Shown piece by piece: positions 42,089 to 63,525 of a DNA stretch of 64,000 nucleotides. This DNA comes from Elephas maximus indicus (lineage: Eukaryota > Chordata > Mammalia > Proboscidea > Elephantidae), in assembly GCF_024166365.1 (NCBI RefSeq), contig NC_064830.1, positions 89,140,968 to 89,204,967 on the forward strand. The letters are read 5' to 3'. Position numbers and translations under genes: made by a program. The notes under the pieces were generated by a model. That model was not told the DNA's origin. It saw nothing but the letters and a program-made list of their open reading frames with translations, and made no database searches. Positions within the stretch are counted from its first letter, which is position 1; each line of letters begins with the position of its first letter.

Positions 42089-42243
42089 AACCCTGGTGGC
42101 ATAGTGGTTACGTGCTGTGGCTGCTAACCAAAAGTCGGCAGTTCAAACCCACCAGGAGTTCCTTGGAAACTCTATGGCGCAGGCCTACTCTGTCCTATAA
42201 GGTCCCTATGAGTCGGAATCAACTCAACTGCAGTGGGTTGGTT
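42089..42243 (+). repeat. AfroSINE copy 12
   Basis: Short form: 'accctggtggcatagtggtt', 'gcagttcaaacccaccagga' and 'atgagtcggaatcaactcaa'. Confidence 0.93.
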
Positions 42244-42474
42244 GATATTACCAAACCCTGGACAAAGGTAGGAGAGGGAGTGGGCAGAATTTACTTGAAT
42301 TCCTGACAGAAAAAAAGCTCCTTCTCTATCTGCATTAATCCACATCATCAAAATTGACATCCCAATTCCTTAACTAATTTTGGGTCTTCAAATAAAGGTG
42401 GTGGCCCACTGTCTCCCATCCTCCCCCCAATTCAGTATTTTTTTTTTTTTTTTGTAGTTTCATTCATCTTTGGC

Positions 42475-42665
42475 TTTGGAGTCACACAAACATAGGTTTG
42501 AAATCCAGCTTTACCAATTTTCATAATTGTATTGCCTTGGGCAACTTGTGTCTTTTTTAACCTCTAAGCTCTTCATCTATTAAACAGGGATACCACCATC
42601 TGGGAGGATTAAGTAAGAATCAACATAAATCATCTTGCACAGTGCCTGGCATATAGTAAATACTC
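42475..42665 (+). repeat. MIR
   Basis: Near-complete: 'ttggctttggagtcacacaa', 'gccttgggcaacttgtgtc' and 'cacagtgcctggcatatagt'. Confidence 0.75.
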
Positions 42666-42744
42666 AGAAAGTTGGGCCCCTTTTCCCCTTAAGTGAACTC
42701 CTGGGGACTCTCCCTAAGGTCTCTGGGTCAGTTCTAACAACATG

Positions 42745-42758
42745 CCACTAGATGGCAG
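42745..42758 (+). promoter_or_regulatory. CTCF-type site
   Basis: CCACTAGATGGCAG fits the CTCF core consensus at every position. It lies in the intergenic repeat stretch upstream of the main TLCD3B exons. Occupancy cannot be judged from sequence. Confidence 0.6.
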
Positions 42759-43261
42759 CACAAAATTGCAAATCCTGGCCCCTTGCTTCTCTTTGGGAAA
42801 CTAGATGGAGAGTAGGCTTTGAGCAGGCAAAGGGAGACTGTATCTTGGTTATAGATGTATTCTGCAGGCCTCACATCATGCAGAAGTCCACAGGGTGGTT
42901 GGGTTCAGAATGGTATAGCAGAACCCCAGGGGCTTCTGAGTTGCAGTGTGACCCTGGGCCAGTTACTGGGCCTCTTTCCTCTTGGTTGAGTGAGGAGCTT
43001 GAGCGAGCCAAGGTCCTTTCTGACTCTGAAACTGGAATGTCCTGGGAAGTGCCAAGGGAAGGAAGCCAAGAGCATGATAAACCTGGAGGACAGAGAGTGA
43101 CTGGTGCTGAGGGGAAGTTCGGGAATGGACAGGCCGCCTGAAGAGCAGGAGCCAGGGCATCCATGGGTGGAGGCGGGTTTCCTGAGAGGCAGCGTTTCTC
43201 ATTTCTCCCTCCTCTGCGTTGCTACTCTGATCCCTAGCATGAGAGGATTCCTGCCATTTCT

Positions 43262-43935
43262 CCTTTTTTTTTTTTTTTACTTTAGATGAAGGTTTATAGA
43301 ACAAACTAATTTCTTGTTGAACACTTAGTACACATATTGTTTTATGACATTGGTTACTAACCCCACGACATGTCAGCACTCACCCTTCTCAACCTTGGGT
43401 TCCCCATTACCAGCTTTCCTCTTCCCTCCTGCCTTCTAGTCCCTGCCCCTGGGCTGGTATGCCCCTTTAGTCTCATTTTGTTTTATGGGCCTGTCCAATC
43501 TTTGGCTGAAGGGCAAACCTCAGGAGTGACTTCATTACTGAGCTGAAAGGGTGTCCGGGGGCCATACTCTCAGGGTTTCTCCAGTCTCTTTCAGGCCAGA
43601 AGTCTGGTCTTTCTTTTTTAGTGAGAATTTTGTTCTACATTTTTCTCCAGCTCTGTCCAGGACCCTCTAATGTGATCCTTGTCAGAGCGGTCACTGGTTT
43701 TAGCCAGGCACCATCTAGTTGTAGTGGACTTAGTCTGGTGGAGGCTGTGGTAGATGTGGTCCATTAGTCCTCTGGACTAATCTTTCCCTTCTGTCTTTAG
43801 TTTTCTTCATTCTTCTTTGCTCCCCAAAGGGGTGAGACCAGTGGAGTATCCTAAATGGTCACTCACAGGCTTTTAAGACCCCAGAAGCTATTCACCAAAG
43901 TAGAAACTGGAACATTTTCTTTATAAACTATGTCA
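43262..43935 (-). repeat. Afrotherian interspersed repeat, copy C (reverse)
   Basis: It starts with a T-run (poly-A complement) and contains 'ggcaccatctagttgtagtg', the complement of the matching block in copy A (23505-24073). It diverges more than copies A and B and may be a related subfamily. Confidence 0.55.
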
Positions 43936-44559
43936 TGCCAACTGAGCTAGATGTTCCCCAAGACCATGGTCCCCATAGCCCTTAGCCCAGCAATTCGGCC
44001 GATCCTGCCATTTCTTAACTGTGTGACCTTGGGGAGGGTCACTTAATGCCTCAGGACCCCTTGTTGACCTGTAAGAAGGGGACAGGCGCAGCGCTTCAGT
44101 GCTGCTACAATAGTTAGATGAAGCCACGGGACATGCTACTAGCAGTCAGGGGGATACAAGAGGCACCTCAGATTTGCTAGTTGCCCTGGCTTCCAAGGGG
44201 TGAAGGAGGCTGGTGAGGGGACTCTCTGAGTTTGAAGGATACAGCAGTGTTGAGGCATTTTTATTCCCATTCATTTTTAAACTCATCTTCAGTGACAGCA
44301 AGATGCACCACTTTCTTCTGCCCCCTCACCGCCCCCGCCCCCCGCACCTCCACTCCTAGGCTGGAGCCAATGTCCCTACGCTAGGACCCCAGGCAGGCCA
44401 TTATGGGAAACCTGTTGGAGGTGCTGGCAGAGGCAGAAATGTCAGGTATTTCCAAAGTGCTGATGGGAAGCGGGGTCAGGCTCCTATGAAGGCTCAGACC
44501 CCTCTCCCAGCTGGCCAGGAGCCACGGGCCACCTGCCTCCCCAAGAAGAGAGCCTGCCC

Positions 44560-45429
44560 TCCCCTGGCCCTTGTGCCCAGCAGCCCCCTGTGCTGCAGCT
44601 GCTGTCTCTTTAAGGGCCTCCCCTCCTTCCCCTTTCTCTGCTCCCCCCATCTCTGTCGCAGCCGCTGCTGTGGCTCAGAGCTGCATGGGGAGACGCTGCT
44701 GCAGGTCCAGTTTCTTGGTGTCTGGTCGGTGCCATCATTTCCCCACCCCTCCCCCGCCTTCCCCAAGCTGGCGACCCCCTCCCCCTCCCCCTCCCCACAG
44801 AGGGGGCAGGGGGCTGGGCACCAGCTCTCTATAATGCCATGTGCAGCGCCCGTGCTGGGCAGCGGGGGCTGTGGCGGCAGCCGGGAGAGGAGGCAGTGGA
44901 GGCTGGAGAGCAGTGGTGACCGCTGACCACTGCCTGGCTGCTCCTCCTCTCTCTCCCTCCTTCCCCCTCCTGCCCTCCCTTTCAGGGCTGGAACCACAGT
45001 CCCACCCCCACCCCCGCCCCCGCCCCACCCCGCCTTCTCGGGCCCTCCCAGCCTCTCCCGTAAGCCCCCCCTCCCCACCTGCCTCATCTCGGCCTCCCCT
45101 CCCCCACGGCGTCCTCCTCCTCCAGTACCCTCTCCCTGGCTGTCCTCTCACCAAGTCCTCCCCTCATCTCTCCCCATCCCTCTCTCTCAGTGGCCCTCTC
45201 CAGGTCCCTCTCTTCAGTCTGCCCTCTCTCCAGTCCCTAGCCAGCTTGCCCTCTCCCTTTCCTCATTCTTGTCAAACTCCTTTGCTCCCTTGCCCCATCC
45301 CATCCCCGCCCTGGCCCCTTTGTGCCCCTTCCTCTCTTTCCCTGTCTCCTTCCCTGGCTTGGCATCCCTTCCCCACCTCCACCTCCCTCTGGCTCAGCCT
45401 CCCTGTCCCTGCCTGAGTCCTGAGCCACC
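44560..45429 (+). promoter_or_regulatory. 5' UTR and promoter region of TLCD3B main transcript
   Basis: GC-rich, strongly pyrimidine-biased (C/T) stretch immediately upstream of the ATG at 45430, with CpGs concentrated at 44840-45060. A CTCTATAATG word near 44829 is TATA-like. Long open frames in both directions here are low-complexity (P/S/L or G/R) and are not credible proteins. Confidence 0.5.
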
Positions 45430-51160
<5,731 letters not shown>

Positions 51161-51841
51161 GGGTGGGGGCAGGGGACCCTCCTGTGGGGACAGGCCTCTG
51201 GGACTGATGGGTGGGGGTTGGGAGCCAGGGGCCTCTTGCCCTGACAGCCCCAGGACTGACAGGTGGACTCAGAAGGGCAAGGGAGCACCTTCCCTCAGGG
51301 GCTGAGGGTCCGGGATCAGGTGAGAGAAGGTGGGAGGGGACCTTTTCTCCCCACAGCACCTTCCTGTGCAGCCCCTACTCCAATCACCCACTCTGGGTGC
51401 CCTGGAGAAGTGAAGGAAAAGCAGAAGGAAGCCCCACTTCCCATCCACTTAGGGTCTGAGAGCTTGTGGAGAGCCCAACAGGGATATGAGTGGGGCAGGG
51501 GTCAAAGAATATGGGTGGCCCCCACCCACCAAGGACATCTCAGCCCTCTGTTGCCCCACCTCTCAGCTCCCTGTCATTTGGGTGGCAGAGGACTGGGTCT
51601 CACAGAGCTGGCTGCCCCCACAGCTCCTCTCCAGGGGAGGCCAGCCTAGAGGAGTCTTATTTATTTATTCGCCCAAATCCAAACTAGTTTGCTGGGGGGA
51701 GGAAGATGGCTGCCCCCTGCCGCCCCACCTGTAGGCTGCACATCTTGTCCTCGGGCCCTGGCATGTCCCTGGTGCTACAGACCCCTCAAGGCTTTCTCTG
51801 GTCTGGGGTCGGGGGTCCTGGGAGGTGCTTTCCAGACCGCT

Positions 51842-51847
51842 AATAAA
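51842..51847 (+). terminator. TLCD3B polyadenylation signal
   Basis: AATAAA, 682 bp after the stop codon, in a GC-rich 3' UTR. It is about 170 bp from the opposite-strand FIMP signal. Confidence 0.8.
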
Positions 51848-52013
51848 GACGACCTGCGTGATGCCACCAGGCCCTTTCTGCACTCAGTTCTTTGGGGCTG
51901 GAAGCGAGGCAGGGGTCTGGGCAATGGGGGCTGGCTGCCTGGGGAGAAGAAACAGATTCCCATAAGAGAGGGAAAAGCCTGCTGGCTGCTCACTGACAGA
52001 AGCAAACCAGAAC

Positions 52014-52019
52014 TTTATT
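52014..52019 (-). terminator. FIMP polyadenylation signal
   Basis: AATAAA on the minus strand, 173 bp beyond the stop codon of FIMP. The two 3' ends face each other with a gap of under 200 bp. Confidence 0.75.
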
Positions 52020-52191
52020 TATCAGCAGGAGAAGAGGTGGATTCGGCCTTTCAGGATCCATCCAGGGCATTCATCCGCTCTTCAGGCCCCTTTCTGGCAG
52101 CTCCTAAGGGATGGAGATCAGAGGTGGGAGGTCCCACACTGCCTCCCTGGGCCACTGGAGGAAGACAGAGGTGGGTGGGGCCTGGGAGGGC

Positions 52192-52907
52192 TTACATGTG
52201 GCTGCAGAACTGGAAAAGGAGAAAGAAGAAGGCCAGCATCAGGGCAGCCACCCTAATGTGGTGGAAGAAGTCGGAGCTGGAGCCTGCAAGGCAGAAAGAG
52301 GGATAAGGGAACCCTTGACTCAGCTCTCATTGAAGGGCCCAAGGGTATCTCTCCTCCAGGCCCCATCCAGGAGGGAAGCCCCTGCTCAAGTCCATTCATA
52401 CCTGAGTTAGCAAAGATGACAGGTTTCTCTCCAATAAACTGGGACAGGGCCAGGACCCTGGCTTGGTCAGAGTCGGGATAATCGAAGAAGTCAGGTCTGT
52501 CTATGAAGGGCAGAGACTCTGCTCCTGGGGCTGAGGTCTCGGCCCTCTCTGGCCTGGGGGCTGAAGGCCCACAGCAATGTCTGTGACAACAGGCCAGCGG
52601 GCCTCTCTCCCCACTGTGATTCAGGCCCTGGTAGGCCACACAGCCTTAGTGTGGCTATGGGGGTGGGTGGGGGGCTTGATTTTGTCCCCAGGGACTCTAG
52701 GGTCAGCTGAGCTCTCTGAGAGAAGGCCTTCGCTGGGGCAAGAGAAAAGACAATGACCCAGGGCTGGCCTCCCAGTCTCTAAGGGTCATTGATTCTTTCC
52801 CCCCAAGCCTTCTTCCTTCCCCACTGCTCCCCCAGATTCCCACCTGTTTCTATGGCCCCCAGCCCAGCCAGGCACAGCCACACCAATGACCACAGCCTTG
52901 GCTTCAT
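52192..52907 (-). CDS. FIMP: Fertilization-influencing membrane protein (C16orf92), 3 coding exons, 104 aa
   Basis: Minus-strand exons: 52907-52844, 52560-52402 and 52283-52192 (315 nt, 104 aa plus a stop). It starts with a signal peptide (MKPRLWSLVWLCLAGLGA). A short ectodomain follows, containing FIDRPDFFDYPDSDQARVLA and FIGEKPVIFANS at about residues 40-74. A C-terminal transmembrane helix lies at about residues 84-101 (VAALMLAFFFLLFQF), leaving almost no tail. This fits a small type I membrane protein. C16orf92/FIMP is testis-specific and needed for sperm-egg fusion in mouse (known). Position between TLCD3B and DOC2A on the opposite strand supports the call. The exon-2 acceptor (GCCTTCAG at 52561-52568) was chosen because it alone keeps frame with the ectodomain; its pyrimidine tract is weak, so residues 22-30 are the least certain part. 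Confidence 0.85.
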
Positions 52908-52942
52908 GACCCCTCAGCTCTCACCCTAGGGGTGGGGCTCTA

Positions 52943-52950
52943 TGATGTCA
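52943..52950 (-). promoter_or_regulatory. CRE-like element upstream of FIMP
   Basis: TGATGTCA (TGACATCA on the minus strand) is a CRE/ATF-type octamer 36 bp upstream of the FIMP ATG. Many haploid germ-cell genes use CREM-bound variants of this motif close to the start site. Motif seen; function inferred. Confidence 0.45.
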
Positions 52951-53530
52951 CAGCCCAGACCAATTCTGATCACAACCTGTAAGGTGAGGGGAGAGAGAAA
53001 GTGCTAGGAACTGGGACCTTCCCCCCAAGCCCCTGGGTCAGAGAGGAGAGAATGGGACCTTTGGGCTGCTGCTGCTGCTGCGGCAGAAACAGTAACATGG
53101 CGACCCCAGAAGTGACAACTAGGAGGTGGGCAATCTGAAAACAGGGCTAAGGGACCTTGCATTTGTACAGTGGCGCATGGGGGTGGGGGCAGGGCTAAAC
53201 AACTCCGGTTACCACAGGCAGTATTTAACTTTATTGCTATGCTGAGTACTTTACACAGATTGACTTATTTAACTATCCCAACAACCCTATGAGGTAGGTA
53301 CTGTTGTCGCCCCCATTTTACAGAAGAGGAAACCAAGGTACAGAGGGGCAAAGTAATGTGGGTAATACACACTTCTCGGGGCTATGTATTTTCCTCCCTG
53401 AGTCTTCCCTTGCACTGTGTTGGCAAATTCAGGGATACGGGGGTCTCCCCCACCCTCTAAACCCTGTCTCTTTCGTGCTCAGCTAAGGACTACCCTGGAG
53501 TTCGGCACCAAAGGAAATAGCAGGCTTTTC

Positions 53531-53544
53531 CCACTAGGTGGCAG
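53531..53544 (+). promoter_or_regulatory. CTCF-type site
   Basis: CCACTAGGTGGCAG fits the CTCF core consensus. Same orientation as the site at 42745, so the two do not form a convergent pair. Confidence 0.6.
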
Positions 53545-54489
53545 GAGTATCCAATCCTGCCTGCTTGTTTCACCTCTTAACCAAGGAAGCCTCAGCTCCC
53601 TGTCTCCAGACCTTCCTTCGGCTTCTCCCCACGGGTGGCGTCTGGTGCTACAGGAAAAGAGATCACTGTGGGGGACAACAGGCAGGGGGATTGTTAGCAG
53701 GACGCTCCTTCACCCATCCTGGGGCAAGACTCTTGGCCATCTAGACAGCCTTTGCAGGCTTCCCTCTCTGGGTCTCAGTTTCCTTTTCTGCGGCCCGTGG
53801 GCTCCCCCAAAGGCCACTCCATTTTTCCTTTCTAGTGCCTGTTTTTCTCTATTTGTCACTTTCCAACAGCTCCTTCCACTCCTGGGCGCCCTCCTCTGCT
53901 TTTAAGAGTTAGCTCCACTCTGATTGGCAGGTAGGCCTGCCTATCACAGAAGTGCTCCGCCCCACCCAAGCCCAAGGACACTTCAGGGTCTCCTTGGTCT
54001 GACTGTTTGTACAGATCCCTCAGCTGGCTGGGACCTGTCCAATAGCCCCTGACAGGCCCATTTCCATGACTCCCTCAAAGCCGGGTGTGTGTCTGTGGGA
54101 TGTGAGGTCCTCTGTCCTACAGATGGAGGCACCTTCCACACTGGATATCTCATTTGTCCTGCCCTCAGGGACCCCAAAATACTAGCCCACCCATTCTCAC
54201 ACCAACCCTCACTAAGGTCAGCTCCTAGTTCCTAACAAGAAAACAAGCCAGAAAGGAAAGAAAATAGGAGAGAGGAGGGGCGCTAACATATATGTGGCCT
54301 CCACTGGGATCAGCTCATGAGAGCAGCTTCCCTGCACTTCTGAGAGAGAGGAAGCGACTTGCCCCAAGTCACAGAGCCAGTGAGGGGAAGTAGGGACTCT
54401 AACACCAGAACTTGGCTCCTGACTCAGGGCCAGGGCTCCTTGCCCAGGCCTGCAGCTGCTCCTCAGGCTTAGCTGGGAGGAAGGGGTCC

Positions 54490-56640
54490 AGAGCCCTACT
54501 TGGTATCTGTTCGTATTTTCAAAAATATCTCAGATGCCGTATATCCCAAATGGAGCTCTTGGTTCACCTACCCCAAACCTGCTGCTTTCCTGGTCTTTTC
54601 ATCTCAGCCTTTGGGGTGGATTTTTTAGTTTCTTCCATTGCCTCAAAAGAATCCAGCTGCTCTCTCTACCAGAAAAGGAAGGCCCTTTAGACTCAAGCAG
54701 CGAATTATCCAATCATCCATTCATCCAACCGTTAGACAACTATAGGAGCTCCTGCTCTATGGTGGGCTAGGCTCCATTTATGGCTTAGGTAGAAATCATC
54801 AGGGCATGGTCTCTGTCCTCAGAGGACCATGCGGGGAGGACCACACAAGGATGCACATCTTGACAGTCTAGAAGGATACCTCCTAAGGAGTTGTCCACAC
54901 TTGCAGTCTCCACTCCCTCACCTTTAATTTAGTCTTCAGCCCTTCCTGATCTGGCTTGATCCTCACCACTTCACAAAAGCCATCTTTGTCAAGTCCACCA
55001 GTGACCTCTTAACTTGTCAACTCTAATGGTTACTTCTCTTTTCCTTCTGTGTCTCAGCAGAGTGTACCATCCCTGACTCCAAGCACGGGGGCCACACTCA
55101 CCAATCTTCAGGGTTCCTCCTACTCTACCCAGCTCAGCCTTGGACTTTCTCTTTCTATCTATAATCTCTCTCCCTAGGTGATCTCATCCAGTCTCATGGC
55201 TTTAAATACCATCTATATGCTGGTGACTCACAAATGTATATTTCCAGCCCAGACCTCTCCCCTGAGCTCCAGACTCCTGTATCCAACTTCCTGCTTGATA
55301 TCTATTTGTATTTCCAAAAACATCTCAAATGCAATATACACCAAATGGAGCTCTTGATTCACCTACCCCAAACCTGCTGCTTCCCTAGTCTTTTCATTGC
55401 AGCAAATGGTCCCACCACTGCTATAGAAGCATCCCATTACTAGGAATCACCCCAGATCTCTCCCTCTCTCTCACCGGCCATAGCCATAATCAAGACTTGA
55501 TGGCTCCATTCCCAACATAAATCTTGGCTCAGTCCACTCCCTCCTACTCCCACACTGCTGTCCCCCTCATTTAAGCCAACCTCATGTCTCTTTTTTCATG
55601 TCTCACCTGGTTGACCTCTCTCTGCTCACTCTTACCTCCTGTTATGGATTGAATTATGTCCCTGAAAAATATGTGTTGTAAATCCTAACCTCTATTCGTC
55701 TATGCCTGAGGTTATAATCCCATTTGGGAATGGGTTGTCTTTGTTATGCTAATGAGGAAGGATTAGCGTAGAGTGTATCTTGAGTCAATCTTTTTTGAGA
55801 AATAACAGAGATTAAATAAATTAGCAGAGGTGACATGGGGTAAGATAGAAGCCAAGACACATGGAGATCTCCAAGGAACCAGGAAACAAAAGCTGAAGAG
55901 ACAAGGACCTTCCTCCGGAGCCAACAGAAAGACTTCTCCTAGCGCTGGTGTTCTGAATTCAGACTTCTAGCCTCCTAAACCGTGAGAAAATATGGTTCCG
56001 TTTCTTAAAACCATCTACTTGTGGTATTTCTGTTATAGCAGCACGAGCTAACTAAGACGCCCCTTAAGATCCACCCATCTCCAGCCACCAGCCAGAACAG
56101 ATCTGAATGTATAGATCTACTTCCTAAACTCTTTCAATGGCTTCCCACTCATGGTATGAATTCTGAACTTCTTACCCTGGCCTGCAGGACCCTTGATGAC
56201 CAGTGCCTATCCACCTACTCACCTCAGCTCTCCTATGCTTTCTCTGGCTCAGTATGCTCCATCAATGGTGACCTTGTGCCCATCCTTTGAATATGCTAAG
56301 TTCTTGCCTGCCTTCCAGCCTCTGCCTAGGACACTCTTGCTCCCACGCTTGACCTGGCTACCTCCTCCTCTTCTTTCAGGTCTCAGCTGAGACAACATCT
56401 TCTCTGAAAAGTTTCCCCTGAGCTCTCACAGCCTTCTGACCATCACCTGTCACAGCATCCTTCACACTGAATTGGAATTGTTCGTGTGTGTTTTTCTGTC
56501 TCCCCTACGAGGCTGTGAATCAGGGATCCTGTTGACCTTGGTCATATTTGTACCATCACACGTATAGTAGGTATTCAACAAATAGCTAGTGAATATGTGG
56601 GTGGATGACTGGATGAATGAATGAAAAGCCCTCCCACCTC
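54490..56640 (+). repeat. L2-type LINE fragments (interrupted)
   Basis: Two stretches of about 130 bp (54490-54610 and 55275-55405) share 'caaatggagctcttg(g/a)ttcac' and 'acctaccccaaacctgctgc'. Later pieces read 'caatggcttcccactcatgg', 'tctcagctgagacaacatct' and 'aatgaatgaa' near 56620. This is the order expected along an L2 3' region. Whether the repeat of the first block is two L2 copies or one duplication is open. Confidence 0.6.
55640..56058 (+). repeat. Solo LTR-like element, second copy
   Basis: Begins 'tgttatggattgaattatgt' and ends 'gctaactaagac', the same block order as 8616-9205 but without an inserted SINE. No viral genes. Confidence 0.6.
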
Positions 56641-56974
56641 TGGACAAGTCAGGATTCAGCCCAGTCTGCCATTTGCCTCTGCAACAGGTTTGATCTCTAG
56701 TCTCATTCTCGCCATCCTTCAACGAGGCTTTCTGGAGGCTGTTGGCCTGGGACCTGAGCTGAACATTGCGAGAAAACAGCAGTGGAGGAGATGGGATTTT
56801 TCCACACTGTCTTGACTTGACCAGATTGCTCCCATCCCCTTACCTGTGGCATCTGGGGGAGGACGCCTTCCTGCCAAACCCACCAGCTGCAGTCCTGGAC
56901 AGTGCTTTCTTTAGTTTTGCCTTTCTTACCCTGGAGTGCCCCGAAGGAAACCTAATGGTTGCCTTTACTTAAAA

Positions 56975-57690
56975 AATATTTTAATGGATTCTTTTGAATA
57001 GGTAACATATACACCTGGCACAAAATTAATAAGTACCAAAGGCTACACTGAAAAATAAGTCTCTTTCCTATTCCTGCTCCACAGCGTCCTCATCACAGGC
57101 CACCAGAGTTACCCCTTTCTTGCTCAGCCTTCCAGAAATAATACATGCACAAATAAACATACCTAAGTCTTTTCCACTCAAATGGCAACCTTCGATATAT
57201 GCTGTGCTGCACCTTGCTTTTTTTTAACTGAATATAAGATCATGAAGATGATTCTATACAAGTATATTAAGAGCCTCCTTCTTTTACATGGCTGCATACT
57301 ATTCCATGGTATGAATCTATCATAATGATGTAACCAGTCCCCTACCAATGGGCATTTATGTTGTTTCTAATCTGTTACCATTGCAAGCATGCTACAGCTA
57401 ACCTTGAACTTCTATTATTTTGCTCATGGACCAACATATCTAGGATAAAATCCTAGAAGTGGAATTTCTGGGTCAAAGAGTATGTATATTTGTCATCTTG
57501 GTATTCACTGCCAGCTTGACCTCCTCAGAGGGTGACTTAGGACTTTTTGCACTGTCAGTGGACTAGAGAGTGCCCATTTATGCTCACCCTTGTCAACACC
57601 GTGTTAACTGATACCTTGACTTTTGCCCATTTGATAGGTGACAAATGGCATCTCAGTGTAGTTTGGTTTTTCTCTAACTTTTAAAGCACA
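56975..57690 (-). mobile_element. L1 LINE fragment, reverse orientation, old
   Basis: Plus-strand words 'ttacatggctgcatactatt', 'tggaatttctgggtcaaaga' and 'ataggtgacaaatggcatct' are complements of the 3' half of old L1 families. No intact frame. Confidence 0.75.
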
Positions 57691-57999
57691 AAGACTTAGT
57701 GATGTTGACTGTGCCAGGCCGTTTGGGGCACTGGGGACTCAGATGAATGAATCAGCCTCTGCACGCTGTGGAGCTCTCTGGCTGGTGGCGGAGACAGAGA
57801 TGTAAACAGGATCCACAAAACTGTCAGCAGAGTCTGAGATAGCACCGGAAGATGAGGAGCAGGGGACAGATACTCCAGGAAAGCGCCTGGGAAGAGGTGA
57901 CCCGGACTGACCTCTGAAAGAAGGGAAGGTATCCTCAAGGAAAGAAGCCTGTGTGAGCAAAGGTTCTAGGCCAGGGACAGCAGGTAGATCGGACCCCCT

Positions 58000-58860
58000 T
58001 CCTCTGCGCACCCCAAGTCACTGCGGATCTTCAAGCTCCGCCCACAGCCCCGCCCCTACGGATAGGGCGGGGGAGGCCCAGAGGCCCTCTTTCCTCCTCC
58101 TTGCTCTCTCTGCGGGGGAGGGGCGTGAGAATGCACGGGATGGGGGGGAGGAGCCGGCGTCGCCAAGGCAACTAGGCGGGTGGTCTGGTCCGGGAGACCC
58201 GCGAGCGACGGAAGGAAGAAGCGAGGGAGGGAGGCAGGATGGGCTTAGCGCGAGGGCCGGGGTCTCCTGGGAGGAGTTGGGAAACACCAGGCAATTCTCA
58301 CTGTTGGTTCTTGGTGGCGCAGGGAGCCCGTGTGTTTGCGACTGTGTGTCTGCGAAGTTCTCCGGGTGAGTGTGCCAGTGCGTGTCTGGGTTTGTGCATG
58401 TGTGTTGAGCGTGCGCACGTGGGCATAGGCGTGTGTGCGCGGGAGTGTCCATGCAAGATGTGTGTGCCGGCCCATGTGCACATGTGTGTGCCAGCCTGCG
58501 TGCTCATGAATGTGGTGCGCTCGTGTGCGCTCCTCAGTGTACCCGGGCGGGCGGGCTGCCCAGGCGGGGTGGAGAGGCCCGCCCCCTCCCCGGCCGCCGG
58601 CCGTCCCTCCCCACCCCCCGCCGCCTGCGCCTGCTGCATCCTCCCTCCACCTCGCTCACCCCCTCCTCCCCGCACTTTCTTCTGGTCTCCCTCCCTCTCG
58701 GCTCACGCAGCCGGACTCGCGCTCTTCTTCTCGTTGGCCGCCCTGGAAAGCGCCGGCCGCCACCGCCCAGCCTGCACCCGCGGGCCTCCCCAGTGCTCGG
58801 GCACCTGTTGGACGCACAGAGACAGGTGCAGGGGGCTGGGCTGGCGGGGGCTTGAGGGTG
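58000..58860 (+). promoter_or_regulatory. CpG-rich promoter and 5' region of DOC2A
   Basis: GC-rich, CpG-dense stretch about 0.7-1.5 kb upstream of the DOC2A ATG, with an X-box at 58159-58172 and a degenerate GT-rich part at 58325-58515. A non-coding first exon is expected here, splicing to the acceptor before 59481, but its donor could not be fixed. Confidence 0.6.
58159..58172 (+). promoter_or_regulatory. RFX X-box
   Basis: GTCGCCAAGGCAAC fits GTNRCC-N2-RGYAAC at all defined positions, an imperfect palindrome typical of RFX-family sites. Confidence 0.6.
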
Positions 58861-59002
58861 AGGGTGAGTGTGTGTGTTAGCCTGTGTGTGTCTGCGGGGG
58901 TGTTCCGCTCTCTATCGGCTGTGATTTCTGGCTTCCTGGGGAGCCAAGCTCAAGGGGAAGCATCTGAGGCAGGGGTCCCCACCTTGGCTGAAGGGAGCGA
59001 CC

Positions 59003-59023
59003 AGGCAGGCAGGCAGGCAGGCA
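59003..59023 (+). repeat. (CAGG)n microsatellite
   Basis: Five CAGG/GGCA units between the CpG-rich region and the first coding exon of DOC2A. Confidence 0.9.
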
Positions 59024-59390
59024 CATCCTGGGGTTGAACGGAGAGACAGTGAGCCGTGAGAGTCGAGAGGGGTGGGCCTGGTGCAGAGGGCTGGACGGAG
59101 CCTCCAAGGAGAGAGAAGGGGGCCTATGGGGCCGCTTATTGGGAGGGCAGGACCCAGGCCAGACAGAAGCCCAGAATGAGGGGCAGGAACTGGGAAGATG
59201 GACAAAGGGACAATTTAGAAGTAAGTGAGCAAAACTGAGGTGGAACCAGGATTTATTCTGGGGGTTAGTGGGGTGGCAGCCCAGCCCCTGTGGGGCAAGG
59301 CTTGAGATCTGGAGGGCCCAGGCCTCTTGCCTGCCCACCAGCTGGCAGAGGCCACCCTATCCCTGGACACCCAGGAAAGGAGGCCAGTGA

Positions 59391-63525
<4,135 letters not shown>

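Larger units (their letters stand above)
52960..57940. other. FIMP-DOC2A intergenic stretch
   Basis: No gene is recognised. Contents: MIR/L2-like words at 53190-53360, a CTCF-type site at 53531 and L2 fragments from 54490 to 56640. An LTR-like copy lies at 55640-56058 and a reversed L1 at 56975-57690. The frame at 53417-53905 has no domain. Confidence 0.55.

Noticed and set aside
44494-45416. Several long open frames on both strands upstream of TLCD3B
   Set aside because: Low-complexity Pro/Ser/Leu or Gly/Arg products of a C/T-rich stretch with no domain or start context.
52569-52735. Alternative, longer exon 2 of FIMP using the acceptor near 52733
   Set aside because: That acceptor puts the conserved RPDFFDYPDSDQ segment out of frame and reaches a stop, so the shorter exon was preferred.
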